A stretch of DNA of 64,000 bases from Pseudomonas sp. MPC6 (GCF_006094435.1 NZ_CP034783.1:4801001-4865000); one strand, 5' to 3'; positions 18,786-27,575 are shown, numbered from the stretch's first letter. Notes: generated from the sequence alone by a model not told the origin. Made by a program: numbers and translations.

Positions 18786-20180
18786 ATGAAGCCGCACTTA
18801 AGTTTGCTGAGCCTTTGCCTGTTGCTTGGCGCCTGTGGCAGCCCCGCCCAGCGTCCGGACAGCGGCATCCAGCCGCCTTCGTCCTGGCAATCGCCCCACT
18901 CGCAACAGGCCACGCACAGTAACCTGCAATGGTGGACGCAATTCGGCAGCCCGGCGCTTGATCGCCTGATCGAACAAGCCCGGGTCGGTAGCTACGACCT
19001 GGCCGCCGCCATCGCCCGGGTACGCCAGGCCCAGGCCGATACGGTGATTGCCGGCGGCTCACTGCTGCCGGAAGTCACTGCCGCGCTGAATGCCAATCGG
19101 CAAAAATTGCTGCGAGGCAATGGCTACAGCCAACTCGACGCCGACAGCAGCAACAAGGCGGTGGATTACTTCGACGCCAACCTCAGCGCCAGTTACGAGA
19201 TCGATTTCTGGGGCGGCCAACGGGCCTCCCGCGACAGCGCGCAATTCGGTTTGCGGGCGAGCGAATTCGATCAGGCGACGGTGGAGTTGACGCTGCTCAG
19301 CGGTGTTGCCAACAGCTACGCGCAAGCCTTGTCATTGCGCGAGCAACACCGCATTGCCGGGTTGAACCTGGCCAACGCGCAGAATGTCCTGAAACTGGTG
19401 CAGACCCGTTTTGACTCGGGCTCGGCAACGGCGCTGGAACTGGCCCAGCAGAAGAGCCTGGTCGCCACGCAACAACGGCAATTGCCGCTGGTGCAGCAAC
19501 AGGCCCAGGATGCCTTGATCAGCCTCGCCGCGCTGCTCGGTCGACCGGTTCAGCAATTGATCCTGGGTGCGGAACGCTTCGATCAACTGTCATGGCCGAC
19601 CATCGCCGCCGGTGTGCCCAGCGAGTTGCTCACCCGTCGCCCGGACATCGCCCGGACCGAAGCACAACTGGCCGCCGCGCAAGCCGATGTCACCGTCGCC
19701 CGCGCCGCCATGCTGCCGGCCATGACCTTGAGTGCCGAACTGGGCTCCGGCGCCGACCGCGCCGCCGACATCCTGCGCAGTCCGTTCTATAACCTCACGG
19801 CCGGATTGCTGGCACCGGTGTTCAACAACGGCCGCCTGAGCGCCGAGCGCGACAAGGCCACGGCGCGCCAGGAAGAACTGCTGGAGAACTACCGCGGAGC
19901 GATCATCAACGGTTTCGCCGACGTGGAAAAAGCGCTTAACAGCATTCGCGGGCTGGATGAACAGCGACAGTGGCAGGGGGAAGAACTGAACCAGGCACAG
20001 ACCGCGTTCAACATCGCCCAGAGCCGCTACGAGGCCGGGGCCGAGGATTTGCTGACGGTGCTGGAGACACAGCGCACCTTGTACGCGGCGCAGGATTTGA
20101 ATGTGCAGCTGCGGTTGTCGCGGTTGCAGGCGAGCATTGCGTTGTACAAGGCGCTTGGGGGCGGGTGGCAGGCGTTATAA
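18786..20180 (+). CDS. opmQ: OpmQ, outer-membrane channel (NodT family RND/MacB-type efflux)
   Basis: 464 residues from the ATG at 18786; the frame is open upstream, overlapping pvdT, but this ATG gives a clean lipoprotein signal with lipobox LLLGAC and lipidated Cys17. The two OEP repeats of TolC-type channels follow (DLAAAIARVRQAQADTVIAG and the second-half DVTVARAAMLPAMTLSAELG), with the long helices rich in Gln and Ala. It should form the outer-membrane exit of the PvdRT pump. A REP pair (20201-20296) follows and separates it from the convergent pvdP. Confidence 0.93.
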   Translation: MKPHLSLLSLCLLLGACGSPAQRPDSGIQPPSSWQSPHSQQATHSNLQWWTQFGSPALDRLIEQARVGSYDLAAAIARVRQAQADTVIAGGSLLPEVTAALNANRQKLLRGNGYSQLDADSSNKAVDYFDANLSASYEIDFWGGQRASRDSAQFGLRASEFDQATVELTLLSGVANSYAQALSLREQHRIAGLNLANAQNVLKLVQTRFDSGSATALELAQQKSLVATQQRQLPLVQQQAQDALISLAALLGRPVQQLILGAERFDQLSWPTIAAGVPSELLTRRPDIARTEAQLAAAQADVTVARAAMLPAMTLSAELGSGADRAADILRSPFYNLTAGLLAPVFNNGRLSAERDKATARQEELLENYRGAIINGFADVEKALNSIRGLDEQRQWQGEELNQAQTAFNIAQSRYEAGAEDLLTVLETQRTLYAAQDLNVQLRLSRLQASIALYKALGGGWQAL

Positions 20181-20200
20181 ATTTGCGGGGGCTGATCAGC

Positions 20201-20296
20201 CGCCATCGCGGGCAAGCCCGCTCCCACAGGGATTTTCAGTGAACACAATATTTGTGTACCGCCGAGATCATGTGGGAGCGAGCCTGCTCGCGAAGA
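20201..20296. repeat. REP pair between convergent opmQ and pvdP
   Basis: Two inverted GTGGGAGC...GCTCGCGAAG-type REP units (20204-20230 and 20270-20295) with about 40 bp between. They lie between the converging ends of opmQ and pvdP, where they may act as a bidirectional terminator or mRNA end. Confidence 0.85.
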
Positions 20297-20317
20297 ACGA
20301 TAACGCGGTGTTCCTGC

Positions 20318-21946
20318 TTAACTGGTCATCGGCTTGGCCTTCAAATGCCGCGCATACCAAGGCCGCTGCGGCACTTTACGGAACAGGTCCGCCAGCTTCT
20401 TCTCATCCTCGCCAAAGGTAATGCGCAACGCCAGCTTCATGGTTTCCGGGTCCATTTCCACCGATTTTCCCGCCTGCAACCCCGGCGTAGTGCTGCAGCC
20501 GTGGGTGCTCGGGCCCAGCCACGGGTCGTCGATCTCGACCCAGCGCCCCGGCGCGAACCACGCCACGCCATTGACCTCCAACCGGCTGACCTCCCCCGGG
20601 TGAAAGCGCTCATGGGCGCGGAACCAGTCTTCCAGGCGATCGTCGATCCAGCCGTGGAAATGCCAGAACACCGGGCTCACATGGGACGAAAACGGATCGC
20701 CGAGGAAGTCGTTTTCCGGGGCAAACCAGCGCGCCGAAAAGTCCGACGGATCCCGGGCAAACGGTACCGGCTGGCCGTTGGACGGATCGCGGGGCACCGA
20801 GGCCCAGCGCATGTGCAGCCAGTCGTGCAGCCCCAGCTCCACCTCCGAGCCAAACTGACCCAAGGTCAGCTTCGACAGATAGCGCGGGTCACGGTAGCGC
20901 GACTCCCAGACCTGGAAATTGCTGTGGTAGGTCTCGGCGGTCTTGATGTCGGCGACCCATTGCGAGTACTCGGCATCGTCGTCCGCCCGCCAGGTCGGCG
21001 GCAGCGCGGTGCCGTCGTGGTTGTCGCAATAATTGGCGAAACCGATGCGATCCCGCGCCAGCTCCGGCTGGGGCAACGGGAAATGTGGCCACGACGGCAA
21101 GTCCTGCAGGGAGCGCGCCGTGCCCAGCATGTGCCGGTGCATGAAGAAAAAATCCACCCCCGAGCCGTTGCGATCCTTGCGCGCGCCACGGGCATCACGC
21201 TCCTTGTCGCGCGGGCCAGGCTGCCAGCCGATACCGCGCAGGGCGCCGCGTTTGTCTTCGGACAAGCTGTGCCATTTGTCCCGAGAGGCATGCCAGAGCT
21301 GGTGAAACAGCCGATGCTCCGGGGACACCAGCCAGGCCAGCAGCACCGGGTTGAGGCCGGTTCGCTCCCGGGCTTCGGGGAACACGCGCTTGACCGCGAT
21401 GAAGCGGTTGTCCTGGGCGGTCATCATCAACGGCCGATCGAGGTTCAACACCCGACCACTGAGGGTGCCGCTGCCAGCGTTGCCGAAACTGGCCCAGACT
21501 TCGTCCAGCGCCATGCTGAATTCGTAATCCGGCGTGCCGTTGGCCGCGTCAGCGCTGACCAGCCGCCAGCTCAATGCGGCGGGTTTGGCTTCGGCCAGGT
21601 CGCCAAGCACCCGGTAGCGGGGTTCTTCACTCGAGCGCAAACGCTCGGCGGTGTCGAGGAAGCCGATCACACCGCGTCCTTTATGACCGACGTCGAGGAA
21701 CACTTCCAGCTCGTCCCGGGGCAGGCCCTCGATGCCGGCGTCACGGCCTTCGAAACGAATCTGCCAGACCCCGCGCAAGGTGTTTGCCAGGTGCTGGCCG
21801 GCGACATCCGCGACATCGAACGACGCTTCGCCGGGGGTGATCGTCGGATCCGGTTTCGTCCATTCACGATGCCCATAAAACGCCGCAGGCACGGCGGCGC
21901 CGGTCAGCGCCAGGCCTGCCATGAACCATCGTCGAGAAATCGTCAT
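20318..21946 (-). CDS. pvdP: PvdP, periplasmic tyrosinase for pyoverdine chromophore maturation
   Basis: 542 residues from the ATG at 21944-21946. The N-terminus has a twin-arginine signal (SRRWFMAGLALTGAAVPAAF), so the folded protein is exported by Tat. The N-terminal beta-barrel-like region (about 40-215) is followed by a copper tyrosinase domain with His-rich motifs (FFFMHRHMLG and FWHFHGWIDDRLEDWF). PvdP oxidises the D-Tyr-derived part of ferribactin to close the dihydroxyquinoline chromophore. The gene is preceded by a perfect PvdS box. A longer start at 21985 is possible but lacks the Tat logic. Confidence 0.93.
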   Translation of the reverse strand: MTISRRWFMAGLALTGAAVPAAFYGHREWTKPDPTITPGEASFDVADVAGQHLANTLRGVWQIRFEGRDAGIEGLPRDELEVFLDVGHKGRGVIGFLDTAERLRSSEEPRYRVLGDLAEAKPAALSWRLVSADAANGTPDYEFSMALDEVWASFGNAGSGTLSGRVLNLDRPLMMTAQDNRFIAVKRVFPEARERTGLNPVLLAWLVSPEHRLFHQLWHASRDKWHSLSEDKRGALRGIGWQPGPRDKERDARGARKDRNGSGVDFFFMHRHMLGTARSLQDLPSWPHFPLPQPELARDRIGFANYCDNHDGTALPPTWRADDDAEYSQWVADIKTAETYHSNFQVWESRYRDPRYLSKLTLGQFGSEVELGLHDWLHMRWASVPRDPSNGQPVPFARDPSDFSARWFAPENDFLGDPFSSHVSPVFWHFHGWIDDRLEDWFRAHERFHPGEVSRLEVNGVAWFAPGRWVEIDDPWLGPSTHGCSTTPGLQAGKSVEMDPETMKLALRITFGEDEKKLADLFRKVPQRPWYARHLKAKPMTS

Positions 21947-21991
21947 TGCCCTACCTGTGTCAGCCATGAAGCAGGCTTTATCCAAGCTAGA

Positions 21992-22015
21992 ACGGTTGCT
22001 CCTGCCGAAAATTTA
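21992..22015 (-). promoter_or_regulatory. PvdS-type iron-starvation box before pvdP
   Basis: Minus strand: TAAAT (22015-22011), 16 bases, CGT (21994-21992), about 46 bp upstream of the pvdP ATG. It lies between the gene and the REP that was hit by the IS110 element, so the promoter is intact. Confidence 0.8.
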
Positions 22016-22020
22016 AGAGC

Positions 22021-22080
22021 TTCGCTGGCAAGCCAGCGCCTACAGGGGATTGTGTGAACACTGAAAATCCCCTGTAGGAG
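22021..22080. repeat. REP pair, second unit split by the IS110 element
   Basis: One complete unit (22021-22049) and the first half of an opposite unit ending CCTGTAGGAG at 22080. The missing half (CTGGCTTGCCAGCGAAG) continues at 23247, on the other side of the insertion sequence. Confidence 0.9.
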
Positions 22081-22083
22081 ATT

Positions 22084-23046
22084 CTATGTTTGGGGGGAAG
22101 CCCCAAAAACTGGATTTGGCTGATATTCGCTCTGGTTCTTCATCAGGGCGAATGCCACCCGTGCCAGCTTGCGAGCCAGGATGACCAGCACTTGAGTCGT
22201 CTTTAATCCCCGCTCCAGATAGCGTTCGTAAAACGGCTTCCAGGTCTTTGAGCGACTGGCAGCCATCGCCGCGTTATGCAGCAGGCGCCGTATCTCTGAG
22301 TCACCTTTCTTGGTCAGCTTTCGACGTCCGTTCATCTGCCCCGAATCAGAGACTCTCAAATCCATTCCAAGAAACGCGATATAGGCGTCACCACTGGCGA
22401 AATCGCCGCGTTGAAATGCCATCGTCAGTGCGGTGGCGGTAAGAAAACCGACCCCCTCTACGGCCTGGCAGCGTTTGACTTGCTCGAGCAGACCCGCCTC
22501 TTTTACGACGTCCAACAGCTTCTTCTGGATGAGTAAATCCAATCGGCCCATGGCAGCGATCTGTTGTTTGAATGCCGCTTTCAGCAGCGGTTCGTCGTTC
22601 CAGCTTTGAGTCAAACTGACACGCGCCTGGACCAATGTCGCTCGTCTTCGAAGCAGGCTTTGAAGCTTGGTATAGACCTTCGGCGGCGGGCTCCAAGGAC
22701 GTAGCTCTTCCTCTTCGTTCTTCAAGTAACGCGCCAGTAAACGGGCGTCGCTGGCATCTGTTTTGGCGCGGCCACCCACTCCTTTGCGGTAATTACTCAA
22801 ACGGAAGCCGTCGATGACATAGACGGTATGTCCCATTGCATGAGCCAGCTCAACCGTATCCAGGTGATAGATATTGGTGGCTTCAATAGCGATGGCGCTG
22901 TTTGCAGGTAACGTTTTCAGCCACTTTGTAAGAGACGGTTTATCGTTTGACACGGCCAACAGCAGATCCGTGTCGGCCTGATAGACCACCACTTCGGCCT
23001 TGGCGACATCCACTCCGACTACAGAACGCGAGACACTCATTGCCAC
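22084..23046 (-). CDS. IS110-family transposase
   Basis: 320 residues from a GTG at 23046 with GGAG eight bases upstream; an in-frame ATG two codons later is the alternative. The N-terminal RuvC-like DEDD domain is visible (VVGVDVAKAEVVVYQADTD; AIEATNIYHLDTVELA; GGRAKTDASDARLLARYL), followed by a coiled-coil region. The C-terminal Tnp domain with the serine region follows (VEGVGFLTATALTMAFQRGD; FLGMDLRVSDSGQ). No frameshift or internal stop is seen, so the enzyme is probably active. The stop codon lies only 3 bp inside the element end. IS110 recombinases use a bridge RNA to choose target and donor. Confidence 0.95.
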   Translation of the reverse strand: MAMSVSRSVVGVDVAKAEVVVYQADTDLLLAVSNDKPSLTKWLKTLPANSAIAIEATNIYHLDTVELAHAMGHTVYVIDGFRLSNYRKGVGGRAKTDASDARLLARYLKNEEEELRPWSPPPKVYTKLQSLLRRRATLVQARVSLTQSWNDEPLLKAAFKQQIAAMGRLDLLIQKKLLDVVKEAGLLEQVKRCQAVEGVGFLTATALTMAFQRGDFASGDAYIAFLGMDLRVSDSGQMNGRRKLTKKGDSEIRRLLHNAAMAASRSKTWKPFYERYLERGLKTTQVLVILARKLARVAFALMKNQSEYQPNPVFGASPQT

Positions 23047-23246
23047 AAAGAAAGCTCCGGGTTAGGGTTTAAAGGCTTGTCGGGGCTTCACCATTGCGCT
23101 GGCTTGCTTCTATCGTCGGTCATGGCCGATGCATTCCTTATCGGCGCTTTGGTGAAGGGGTGGGGCGAAGTCTCCCACGGTCTGTACTGGCTAGAGTCAG
23201 ATGCTGGCTTTTAGTCCCACCACCCCTACAAGTCTAAACATACAAG
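23047..23246 (-). ncRNA. Predicted bridge RNA in the IS110 non-coding end
   Basis: This 200-bp non-coding end lies upstream of the transposase, where IS110 elements encode their bridge RNA. Read as RNA (minus strand) it contains AAGCCAGC (from 23210-23203), identical to the left target flank. About 24 bases later comes GTGGGAG (from 23178-23172), complementary to the right target flank CTCCCAC/CTCCTAC. Further 3' it has ATAGAA (23113-23108), identical to the left donor end, and GACAAG (23081-23076), largely complementary to the right donor end CTTGTA. This order fits a target loop followed by a donor loop. Predicted by eye; no structure was computed. Confidence 0.6.
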
Positions 23247-23280
23247 CTGGCTTGCCAGCGAAGAGGCCGGCACAAACACC

Positions 23281-23304
23281 TAAATTCTCCGCCCGGTCAC
23301 TCGT
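23281..23304 (+). promoter_or_regulatory. PvdS-type iron-starvation box before pvdM
   Basis: TAAAT (23281-23285), 16 bases, CGT (23302-23304), 62 bp upstream of the pvdM ATG. It predicts PvdS control of pvdMNO. The box lies about 35 bp beyond the IS110 element, so the insertion has not removed it. Confidence 0.8.
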
Positions 23305-23365
23305 TCCTCCCAGATAGCAAAGCCCCCACTCACGCACCGGGGCAGCGAACCCGACTGAGACGGCA

Positions 23366-24715
23366 ATGACCAAACCACGTTCGAAAAAAGCGCTCTACAT
23401 CGGCCTGCCGCTGGCCCTGGCGATCTGCGCCGGTGCGGGCTATGCGGCCTGGGATTACTGGTTCAAGGACAACCCCGGTTACCCGGTCAAGGTGATGAAA
23501 CAGGCCGATGACCTGCAAGCGCGCATGCTCTCGTTCGACAGCCACATCACCGTGCCCATGGATTTCGGCACCGCCGGCAACGAAGCCGACAAAGACGGCA
23601 CTGGCCAATTCGACCTGGTCAAAAGCGGGCGCGGACGACTGTCCGGTGCAGCCCTGACCATCTTTGGCTGGCCGGAAATCTGGAACGGCGACAACGCCCC
23701 GCACCGCCCCACCGCCGGTTTCGTCGACGAGGCACGCTTCGAACAGGAAACCCGCTACAAGATCATCAGCACCCTGGTGCGCGACTTCCCCAACCAGGTC
23801 GCCATGGCCTACACCCCCGACGATTTCCGCCGCCTGCACGGCGAAGGCAAGTTCGCGATCTTCCTGAGCATGCTCAATGCCTACCCCCTGGGTAACGACC
23901 TCAACGCCCTGGACAAGTGGGCGGCCCGCGGCATGCGCATGTTCGGCTTCAGTTATGTCGGCAACAACGCCTGGGCCGACTCCTCGCGACCCCTGCCGTT
24001 TTTCAACGATTCCCGGGACGCCCTCGGCGGCCTGTCGGACATCGGCAAACAAGCCGTGCACCGCCTCAACGACCTCGGCGTGATCATCGATGTGTCGCAG
24101 ATGTCGACCAAGGCCCTGGAGCAAGTCGCCCAATTGAGCCGCACCCCGATGGTCGCGTCCCACTCGGCGCCACGGGCGCTGGTGGACATCCCGCGCAACC
24201 TCAGCGACCAGGAAATGCAGTTGATCAAGAACAGCGGCGGCGTGGTGCAGATTGTCGGCTTCCCGACTTACATCCGTCCGCTGAGCCAGGCCACCCAGGA
24301 CAAGCTCAACGCCCTGCGCGCGCGGTTCGACCTGCAACCGCTGCAAGGGCTGGAGATGGCGCTGATGCCGGGCGATCCGGTGATCACCGTCTGGTCCGAG
24401 CAACGCTTCGGCGAGTACGCCAGCCAGCTCTACGCAATAGTCGACGAAGAACCCAAGGCCACCCTCAAGGACTACGGCGACGCCATCGATTATGCGGTAA
24501 AGAAAATCGGCATCGACCACGTCGGCATCAGTTCCGACTTCAACGACGGTGGCGGCCTCGATGGCTGGAAGGACGTCAGCGAAGGGCGCAACGTGACAGC
24601 CGAACTGCTCAGCCGCGGCTACAGCGAAGCCGATATCGCCAAGCTCTGGGGCGGCAATTTCCTGCGGGTCTGGGACCAGGTGCAGCAGTCCTCCAGGCCC
24701 GTGGCCAAACACTGA
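23366..24715 (+). CDS. pvdM: PvdM, periplasmic dipeptidase-like pyoverdine maturation protein
   Basis: A 449-residue member of the membrane dipeptidase (peptidase M19) family, anchored or exported through an N-terminal hydrophobic segment (about 9-28). The family barrel motifs are visible: FDSHITVPMDF near the start, FGFSYVGNNAWADSS, VIIDVSQMS, and VASHSAPRALVDIPRNLSDQ. The GIDHVGISSDFNDGGGLDGW stretch lies near the end. In P. aeruginosa PvdM is needed for periplasmic chromophore maturation upstream of PvdP. It is the first gene of pvdMNO, 30 bp from pvdN, and is preceded by a PvdS box. Confidence 0.93.
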   Translation: MTKPRSKKALYIGLPLALAICAGAGYAAWDYWFKDNPGYPVKVMKQADDLQARMLSFDSHITVPMDFGTAGNEADKDGTGQFDLVKSGRGRLSGAALTIFGWPEIWNGDNAPHRPTAGFVDEARFEQETRYKIISTLVRDFPNQVAMAYTPDDFRRLHGEGKFAIFLSMLNAYPLGNDLNALDKWAARGMRMFGFSYVGNNAWADSSRPLPFFNDSRDALGGLSDIGKQAVHRLNDLGVIIDVSQMSTKALEQVAQLSRTPMVASHSAPRALVDIPRNLSDQEMQLIKNSGGVVQIVGFPTYIRPLSQATQDKLNALRARFDLQPLQGLEMALMPGDPVITVWSEQRFGEYASQLYAIVDEEPKATLKDYGDAIDYAVKKIGIDHVGISSDFNDGGGLDGWKDVSEGRNVTAELLSRGYSEADIAKLWGGNFLRVWDQVQQSSRPVAKH

Positions 24716-24745
24716 TCCCACTTTTTGCACAAGCGAACCGAGCTC

Positions 24746-26026
24746 ATGACCAACCGTCGTTCATTCCTCAAGCAGGCCGGCATTCTCGCGGCGGGCCTGC
24801 CCCTGGGTGCCGCCGTAAACCTGCCGGCGCTGGCCGCCAGCCCGGCACCGCTGGCCACGGACAAATGGACGCAGTTGCGCCAGCTGTTCAATCAGGACCC
24901 GAACTACCTGCACTTCGCCAATTTTCTGGTGACCTCACACCCAAGCCCCGTGCGCGAGGCGATCGAGATGCACCGCGCCAACCTCGACCGCAACCCCGGC
25001 CTGGCGATGGATTGGGACCTGGGAGAAACCGAAAAACGCGAGCACCAGGTGCGGGTCTGGGCCGGTCGTTATCTCAAGGCCGCACCGGAACAGATCGCCC
25101 TCACCGGCAGCACCACTGAAGGCCTGTCGCTGATCTACGGTGGCATCCATGTGCGCCCCGACCAGGAAATCCTCACCAGCGAACACGAACACTACGCGAC
25201 CAATTATGCCCTGGCCTACCGCCAGCAAAAGGATGGGGTCAAGGTGCGCAAGCTCACGCTGTTCGAGCACAGCCACAGCGTTTCGGTGGATGAAGTGGTC
25301 GGCACCATTGCCCAAGGGATTCGCCCCGAGACCCGGGTGCTGGGCATGACCTGGGTGCAATCGGGCAGCGGCGTGAAGTTGCCGATCGGCGAGATCGGCA
25401 AACTGGTGGTGGAACAGAACCGCAATCGCGAGGAAAAGGACCGCATCCTGTATGTGGTCGACGGCGTGCACGGCTTCGGCGTCGAGGACCTCGATTTCCC
25501 CGACATGCACTGCGACTTCTTCATTGCCGGCACCCACAAATGGATGTTCGGCCCGCGCGGCACCGGGATCATCTGCGCCCGTTCGGCCGAGCTCAAGGAC
25601 GTGACGCCGACCATCCCGACCTTCTCCGAGTCCACCACCTTTTCGACCATCATGACCCCTGGCGGCTACCACAGCTTTGAACATCGCTGGGCGCTGGACG
25701 AAGCCTTCAAGCTGCACCTGGAACTGGGCAAGGCCGAGGTCCGGACACGCATCCATGCGCTCAATACCTACGCGAAAAATCGCCTGTTGGAGCAGCCGCG
25801 GATCGAATTGGTCACCCCGAAAAATCCGGCAATGTCCGCCGGTTTCACCTTCATCCGGATCAAGGATCGGGACTGCGAAAAAGTCGCGCTGCAGCTGATG
25901 CAGAACCGCGTGGTCTGCGACTCGGTGGACCGCGACGTCGGCCCGGTGATCCGCATCGCCCCCGGCCTGCTTAACACTGAAAACGACATCGACCGGTTCA
26001 TGGCGTTGCTGAGCAAGACCACATGA
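24746..26026 (+). CDS. pvdN: PvdN, periplasmic PLP-dependent enzyme modifying the pyoverdine Glu side chain
   Basis: 426 residues from the ATG at 24746 (open upstream, but this start gives the signal). A Tat signal is present (NRRSFLKQAGILAAGLPLGA). The class V aminotransferase fold follows, with the PLP-binding Lys in the motif FIAGTHKWMFGPRGTG (about residue 268) and an Asp in VVDGVHGFG. PvdN converts the N-terminal glutamate of periplasmic pyoverdine precursors to the succinamide form, so this strain probably makes succinamide-type pyoverdine (inference). It follows pvdM and is separated from pvdO by a REP pair. Confidence 0.93.
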   Translation: MTNRRSFLKQAGILAAGLPLGAAVNLPALAASPAPLATDKWTQLRQLFNQDPNYLHFANFLVTSHPSPVREAIEMHRANLDRNPGLAMDWDLGETEKREHQVRVWAGRYLKAAPEQIALTGSTTEGLSLIYGGIHVRPDQEILTSEHEHYATNYALAYRQQKDGVKVRKLTLFEHSHSVSVDEVVGTIAQGIRPETRVLGMTWVQSGSGVKLPIGEIGKLVVEQNRNREEKDRILYVVDGVHGFGVEDLDFPDMHCDFFIAGTHKWMFGPRGTGIICARSAELKDVTPTIPTFSESTTFSTIMTPGGYHSFEHRWALDEAFKLHLELGKAEVRTRIHALNTYAKNRLLEQPRIELVTPKNPAMSAGFTFIRIKDRDCEKVALQLMQNRVVCDSVDRDVGPVIRIAPGLLNTENDIDRFMALLSKTT

Positions 26027-26037
26027 CACCTCCCCTA

Positions 26038-26132
26038 CTGTAGGAGCTGGCTTGCCAGCGAAGGGGCCGGCACAGGCAACAAAGATGTTGAATGTGACGG
26101 ACCCTTCGCTGGCAAGCCAGCTCCTACAGGGG
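26038..26132. repeat. REP pair between pvdN and pvdO
   Basis: Inverted GTAGGAGCTGGCTTGCCAGC units (26040-26063 and 26103-26129). Being inside the pvdMNO transcript, the pair may form a stabilising hairpin or reduce expression of pvdO. Confidence 0.88.
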
Positions 26133-26170
26133 TTCGTTATCGCGCCGTTATTCTTTGATCGAGATGCCTC

Positions 26171-27034
26171 ATGAACCGAAATCTGCTGACCATGGCCCTG
26201 ACCGCACTCCTCGCCGGCCTCCTGCCCGCCACCGCCCAAGCCGCTGCCGCCCCGCAACCCGGCAAGGTATTCAAGGACTGCCGCGATTGCCCGGAGATGG
26301 TAGTACTGCCCGCCGGCACCTTCACCATGGGCACCCCTGACGATGAAGTCGGGCGCGAACCCGATGAGGGGCCGATGCACGAGGTGACCTTTGCCCAGCC
26401 GTTCGCCATGAGCCGCTTCCAGGTGACCGCCGGCGAATGGGACAGCTACGTGCGCGAGAGTGGCGTGACCATCGCCAATGGCGACCCCCGGCCGGGTCGC
26501 GAATGCGTCGCCAGCAAGCCACGTTATCCGCAAAGCCCGCGCCAGCCAGCGGTGTGCATGAACTTCGATGACGTGAAGGATTACGTCGCCTGGCTGTCGA
26601 AAAAGACCGGGCAGCAGTACCGCATGGTCAGCGAAGCGCAACGCGAATACGCGGCACGCGGCGGCACCAAGGGCCCGTTCCCCTTCCCGTTCGATGAAGG
26701 CAAGGCATACAGCATCGCCAGGCACGCCAACACCTATGGCCCGGCCGACGGCTTCAGCTACAGCTCGCCGGTGGGCAGCTACCCGCCCAACGCGTTCGGC
26801 CTGTATGACATGCACGGCAATGTGTACGAGTGGGTCGAAGACTGCGAACACCCGGACTACGTCGGCGCCCCCACCGATGGCAGCGCCTGGGTCGAGGCCA
26901 ATTGCGAAGCGGTGCGCATACGCGGCAACGACTGGGGTGAAGCCCCGGTGTTCTCGCGCTCGGGCAACCGCAACAGCCAGTACCCGCACGAGCGCGGCGA
27001 CTGGATGGGCTTTCGCATAGTGCGCGACCTTTAA
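26171..27034 (+). CDS. pvdO: PvdO, periplasmic formylglycine-generating-enzyme-like maturation protein
   Basis: 287 residues with a Sec signal peptide (about 1-24, ending TAQA). The rest is one FGE/SUMF1-type sulfatase-modifying-factor domain: MVVLPAGTFTMGTPDDEVGR, EVTFAQPFAMSRFQVTAGEW, ETA-like YRMVSEAQREYAARGG, FGLYDMHGNVYEWVEDC, and the terminal GDWMGFRIVRDL. In P. aeruginosa PvdO is required for conversion of dihydropyoverdine to pyoverdine (chromophore oxidation). It is the last gene of the pvdMNO group and is followed by a long REP array. Confidence 0.93.
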   Translation: MNRNLLTMALTALLAGLLPATAQAAAAPQPGKVFKDCRDCPEMVVLPAGTFTMGTPDDEVGREPDEGPMHEVTFAQPFAMSRFQVTAGEWDSYVRESGVTIANGDPRPGRECVASKPRYPQSPRQPAVCMNFDDVKDYVAWLSKKTGQQYRMVSEAQREYAARGGTKGPFPFPFDEGKAYSIARHANTYGPADGFSYSSPVGSYPPNAFGLYDMHGNVYEWVEDCEHPDYVGAPTDGSAWVEANCEAVRIRGNDWGEAPVFSRSGNRNSQYPHERGDWMGFRIVRDL

Positions 27035-27046
27035 CCCCACACGCGA

Positions 27047-27575
27047 TCCCCTGTAGGAGCTGGCTTGCCAGCGAAGAGGCCGTCACATCCAACATCAATG
27101 TGGCCTGTGACACCGCCTTCACCGACACGCGATCCCCTGTAGGAGCTGGCTTGCCAGCGAAGAGGCCACCACATCCAACATCAATGTTGCCTGTGACACC
27201 GCCTTCACCGACACGCGATCCCCTGTAGGAGCTGGCTTGCCAGCGAAGAGGCCGTCACATCCAACATCAATGTTGCCTGTGACACCGCCTTCACCGACAC
27301 GCGATCCCCTGTAGGAGCTGGCTTGCCAGCGAAGAGGCCGTCACATCCAACATCAATGTTGCCTGTGACACCGCCTTCACCGACACGCGATCCCCTGTAG
27401 GAGCTGGCTTGCCAGCGAAGAGGCCGTCACATCCAACATCAATGTTGCCTGTGACACCGCCTTCACCGACACGCGATCCCCTGTAGGAGCTGGCTTGCCA
27501 GCGAAGAGGCCGTCACATCCAACATCGTCGTTGCCTGTGACGCCGCCTTCGCTGGCAAGCCAGCTCCTACAGGGG
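27047..27575. repeat. Tandem array of six REP-containing units plus a closing inverted REP
   Basis: A unit of about 86 bp (REP core CCTGTAGGAGCTGGCTTGCC plus a spacer with CATCCAACATCAATGTTGCC and CACCGCCTTCACCGACACGC) is repeated head-to-tail six times, starting near 27048, 27135, 27221, 27307, 27393 and 27479. The last unit is followed by an oppositely oriented REP (27546-27575). The copies are almost identical, so this is a recent expansion. It is not CRISPR: the spacers are repeated too. It fills the gap between pvdO and pvdE. Confidence 0.93.

Larger units (their letters stand above)
22081..23246 (-). mobile_element. IS110-family insertion sequence inserted in a REP
   Basis: About 1166 bp with precise borders, because the interrupted REP can be rejoined. 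The element carries one IS110 transposase, no terminal inverted repeats that I can see, and a long non-coding end upstream of the transposase. In the direction of the transposase both junctions carry a CT dinucleotide (CCAG-CT-TGTATG at the left end, AGAAT-CT-CCTAC at the right end), as expected for an IS110 core. No target duplication beyond this core is visible. A truncated relative with the same right-hand junction is at 63204. Confidence 0.9.

Noticed and set aside
24935..27040. 701-codon minus-strand frame over pvdN and pvdO
   Set aside because: It runs antisense through two clear genes and across a REP pair; the translation is not protein-like.
27047..27575. Possible CRISPR array
   Set aside because: The sequences between the repeats are themselves identical, the unit contains a REP hairpin, and no cas gene is near.
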